Shown here: piece after piece, positions 61,988-64,000 of the stretch
Layout of the letters: the number at the start of each line of letters is the position of its first letter
Numbering within the stretch: position 1 is the stretch's first letter
NCBI GenBank assembly: GCA_021772095.1
Contig: JADYXR010000265.1
Coordinates: 25,578-89,577, forward strand
DNA from: Candidatus Obscuribacter sp.
Lineage (GTDB): Bacteria > Cyanobacteriota > Vampirovibrionia > Obscuribacterales > Obscuribacteraceae
Direction: 5' to 3'
Length of the DNA: 64,000 bases
The notes under the pieces: model-generated
What the model was told of the DNA's origin: nothing
The model's input: only the letters and a program-made list of their open reading frames with translations
Database searches by the model: none
Made by a program: the position numbers and the translations under genes

Positions 61988-62686
61988 TTAACCCATGAGC
62001 TCTTTGGTCAAGATATCGATACTTCGGGACCAGGCCAAGTCAGCAGCTTGCTTATTGTACGAATCGCGCGCATCGCAGTTGAAGCCGTGATCGACCCCCT
62101 CGTACTGGTATATATGAAAATTGGGCCGGTCGGCAAGACCTTCGACCACTTTTTCTACAGACGCTTGAGGCACAAAATGGTCGAGCTCCGCAAAATGGAT
62201 AGCGGTTTCGCAACGGACGCGTTTCGCTTCTTCGAGGTGCTTCTCCAGCCCGACCGGATAATAGCAAATCGTAGCATTGAGATTAAACTGAGAAGCCAGG
62301 CGGTAAGCCAGCTTGCCGCCCAGACAGAATCCCATGGCGCCGATGCGACCCGTGCATTTTTTGTGGTCACGAAGATTGGAAGCCGCTTCTTTGAGATCTG
62401 ACAAACCCTTATTTTCGTCAAACGCTTCAAAATACTTGAGCGCCTGTTCGAAGTCTGCACCCTCGTATCCGAGCTGAATATTGTGTTTCATTCTCCAGAA
62501 AAGATCCGGAGCCATGACGATATAGCCTTCTGCGGCGAGCCGATCGGCCACGTCACGAATATGCTGGTTGACGCCAAAAATTTCTTGAATCAGGAGTATG
62601 CCGGGTCCGCTGCCTTGCGGAGGCAAAGATACATATGCATCGAAGAATTCGTCACCGATAGTGATACTGACTTTCTCAGATGCCAT
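61988..62686 (-). CDS. Dienelactone hydrolase family protein
   Basis: A 232-residue alpha/beta hydrolase with GPGILLIQEIFGVNQHIRDVADRLAAEGYIVMAPDLFWR and the catalytic triad candidates Cys in GAMGFCLGGKLAYRL, Asp in FAELDHFVP and His in GVDHGFNCDARDSY, as in dienelactone hydrolases. The natural substrate in non-degraders is usually unknown. The ATG at 62686 begins the family N-terminus (MASEKVSITIGDEFFDAYVSLP) with GGGAG just upstream; a longer frame-open start at 62740 would overlap moeA. It lies 17 nt downstream of moeA on the same strand, so the two are probably cotranscribed. Confidence 0.9.
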   Translation of the reverse strand: MASEKVSITIGDEFFDAYVSLPPQGSGPGILLIQEIFGVNQHIRDVADRLAAEGYIVMAPDLFWRMKHNIQLGYEGADFEQALKYFEAFDENKGLSDLKEAASNLRDHKKCTGRIGAMGFCLGGKLAYRLASQFNLNATICYYPVGLEKHLEEAKRVRCETAIHFAELDHFVPQASVEKVVEGLADRPNFHIYQYEGVDHGFNCDARDSYNKQAADLAWSRSIDILTKELMG

Positions 62687-62703
62687 GAGCTCCCGATTCC
62701 TCC

Positions 62704-63966
62704 TTAAGAATGCCAGTCCAGCCGCTCCAGCCGAACGCATTGCCCTTGTGACAAACGCTCATCATCAGCCGGAAATTGAATCAAACAATCAGCTTTTGCG
62801 AGCCCACTCAGCATGTGCGAGTCTTGACCGCGCGTTGGTAGCACATTCAGTGCCCCCTCCGGCGAACAACTTAGTATACCGCGAACGAAATCCAATCTTC
62901 CCGGTTTCTTCTTCATATCTCTCTCAAGAGAGCCAAACCAGCCCGATTTCGGACCATCGAGGGCTCCTTGCATCGCCATCAAGGCTGGCTTGACAAACAA
63001 ATTAAAGGTGACAAGCGCGCTCACCGGGTTGCCAGGAAGACCGAAAATTATTCGACGCCGAGGTTTGCCACCTTCCCGATCGGGTCGATCGATAAAACCA
63101 AAAAAGACTGGCTTACCCGGCTTGATTGCAATCTTCCAAAACACCGATGTGACGCCGATGTCTTGCTCTAAAACAACTTTGACGTAATCGTGCTCGCCGA
63201 CAGAAACGCCACCGGCTGAGATTATGACATCCGCTTGTTGATCGTCGAGCGCTAAGAGAAACGCCTGCTCCGTCGCTTCGCGATCGTCTCGGGCGTGAAT
63301 GGTTCGACAATCCGGCAGTCCAAGAGCCTTTACCGCTGCGGCAAGAGCGAATGAATTGGATTCGAAGATCTGACCATCTTCAAGTGCGCCGCCTGGTTTA
63401 ACCAGCTCGTCGCCGGTAACGACGACTGCAACACGAGGTTGTTGATAAACGGGAAATTTGGCATGACCAAACGATGCGATCAGTCCGACCACAGGCGGAC
63501 TCGCTTCGATACCAGCGGGTAAAACTTCCTCGCCCTGCTTGACCTCATCACCTTTTCGGCGAACATTCTCGCCGGTTTCAGCGTTGGTTGCGAACGCGAC
63601 GATGCCACTCTCTTCGACACAATACTCGCGCATGATCACTGCCTCCACCGATGGTGGCACGGTCGCTCCGGTCAAAATCTTGACCGTCTCTCCCGATTTC
63701 AGTGCCGGACCGTCGGCGCGATCGCCTGCGTGTATGGTTCCCACGAGATTCAACTTGATCGGCTTATCGGTCGACGCCTGAGCGACATCCGAAATCAGCA
63801 CGCCAAAACCATCGACCGCTGAATTGTTGAAACGGGGCAAATCAAATTCCGCGCGAATCGATTCCGCCAAAATTCTTCCAAGAATCCGCTCCAGCTCTAC
63901 CTTTTCAACAGGCATGCGCTGGACTGTCTGCAAAACCTGCTGCAATGCCTCGTCATAGGTCAGCAT
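62704..63966 (-). CDS. moeA: Molybdopterin molybdenumtransferase
   Basis: Inserts molybdate into adenylylated molybdopterin, the last common step of molybdenum cofactor synthesis. The 420 residues show RFNNSAVDGFGV, the ILTGATVPPSVEAVIMREY segment, VVVTGDELVKPG, SAGGVSVGEHDYVKVVLE with the catalytic-site residues, IKPGKPVFFGF and FGLPGNPVSALVTFNLFV. The C-terminal domain IV is complete. The ATG at 63966 fits the family start (LTYDEALQQVL); a TTG at 63981 is an alternative. No other moa/mob gene is visible here. The dienelactone hydrolase gene follows 17 nt downstream. Confidence 0.96.
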   Translation of the reverse strand: MLTYDEALQQVLQTVQRMPVEKVELERILGRILAESIRAEFDLPRFNNSAVDGFGVLISDVAQASTDKPIKLNLVGTIHAGDRADGPALKSGETVKILTGATVPPSVEAVIMREYCVEESGIVAFATNAETGENVRRKGDEVKQGEEVLPAGIEASPPVVGLIASFGHAKFPVYQQPRVAVVVTGDELVKPGGALEDGQIFESNSFALAAAVKALGLPDCRTIHARDDREATEQAFLLALDDQQADVIISAGGVSVGEHDYVKVVLEQDIGVTSVFWKIAIKPGKPVFFGFIDRPDREGGKPRRRIIFGLPGNPVSALVTFNLFVKPALMAMQGALDGPKSGWFGSLERDMKKKPGRLDFVRGILSCSPEGALNVLPTRGQDSHMLSGLAKADCLIQFPADDERLSQGQCVRLERLDWHS

Positions 63967-64000
63967 TTTAGAACTGCCCAAATCTATATCGCATTTCGAC

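Noticed and set aside
1..64000. tRNA and rRNA genes
   Set aside because: I looked for T-arm signatures (GGTTCRANNCC) with matching acceptor stems and for rRNA core sequences and found none. A covariance search would be decisive.
1..64000. Insertion sequences or prophage
   Set aside because: No transposase, integrase or phage structural gene was seen. The encapsulin has the HK97 fold, but its cargo-shell operon and terminator identify it as a nanocompartment.

Overview
ORGANISM. The window is a roughly 49% GC bacterial chromosome segment with many signal peptides, TPR and WD40 proteins, degenerate two-component and GGDEF proteins, a complete run of tetrapyrrole genes, and no photosynthesis genes. 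The mix (hemA-hemC-hemD and hemB, kinesin-light-chain-like TPR proteins, stand-alone MshEN-like proteins, kinase-TPR fusions, EF-hand proteins) suggests a non-photosynthetic Cyanobacteriota lineage of the Melainabacteria/Obscuribacterales type. That assignment is inference from gene style; no marker gene was compared.

LAYOUT. 0-2.2 kb: three overlapping genes for TadE/TadG-like pilus-associated proteins. 2.5-9.3 kb: tetrapyrrole genes hemA, hemC, hemD and hemB, interrupted by a response regulator and an Hpt-REC-REC-GGDEF protein. 9.3-15.8 kb: an unknown small protein, an SRP RNA gene (ffs), a small MshEN-like protein, a pseudo-histidine kinase, a TPR protein, a probably leaderless SPL-type radical SAM gene and an Flp pilin. 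16-27.5 kb: a fused 5-oxoprolinase, a kinase-like/TPR giant, a polytopic membrane protein, a degenerate GGDEF protein and an unknown protein. 28-32.4 kb: two translationally coupled histidine kinases with complementary active-site losses. 32.5-37 kb: YceI protein, a TetR circuit with two tiny proteins, and a secreted TPR protein. 37-50.5 kb: EF-hand-like duplicated protein, receiver-like protein, secreted WD40 protein, aldo/keto reductase, membrane proteins, an APC-superfamily permease and an EF-hand protein. 50.9-52.5 kb: an encapsulin nanocompartment operon (cargo, shell, terminator). 52.8-64 kb: small TPR proteins, two divergent paralogous GT-C-type membrane proteins, a four-module MshEN-like protein, a dienelactone hydrolase and MoeA.

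HIGHLIGHTS. (1) In the kinase pair, one protein keeps its ATP-binding domain but has lost the phospho-acceptor His (Arg508), while its 4-nt-overlapping partner keeps the His (His515) but has lost the ATP-binding Asn, Asp and Gly residues. This is what an obligate trans-phosphorylating heterodimer would look like. (2) An encapsulin shell gene sits 2 nt behind a cargo gene encoding a helical bundle, a 12-His linker and a C-terminal targeting peptide. (3) A 27-bp imperfect palindrome with GTCAG/CTGAC ends recurs at least 16 times between genes, only in the left 37 kb, often just after stop codons. (4) GACCGGTC lies directly upstream of three promoter-like -10 boxes around a tetR gene and two tiny ORFs, one of 48 codons.
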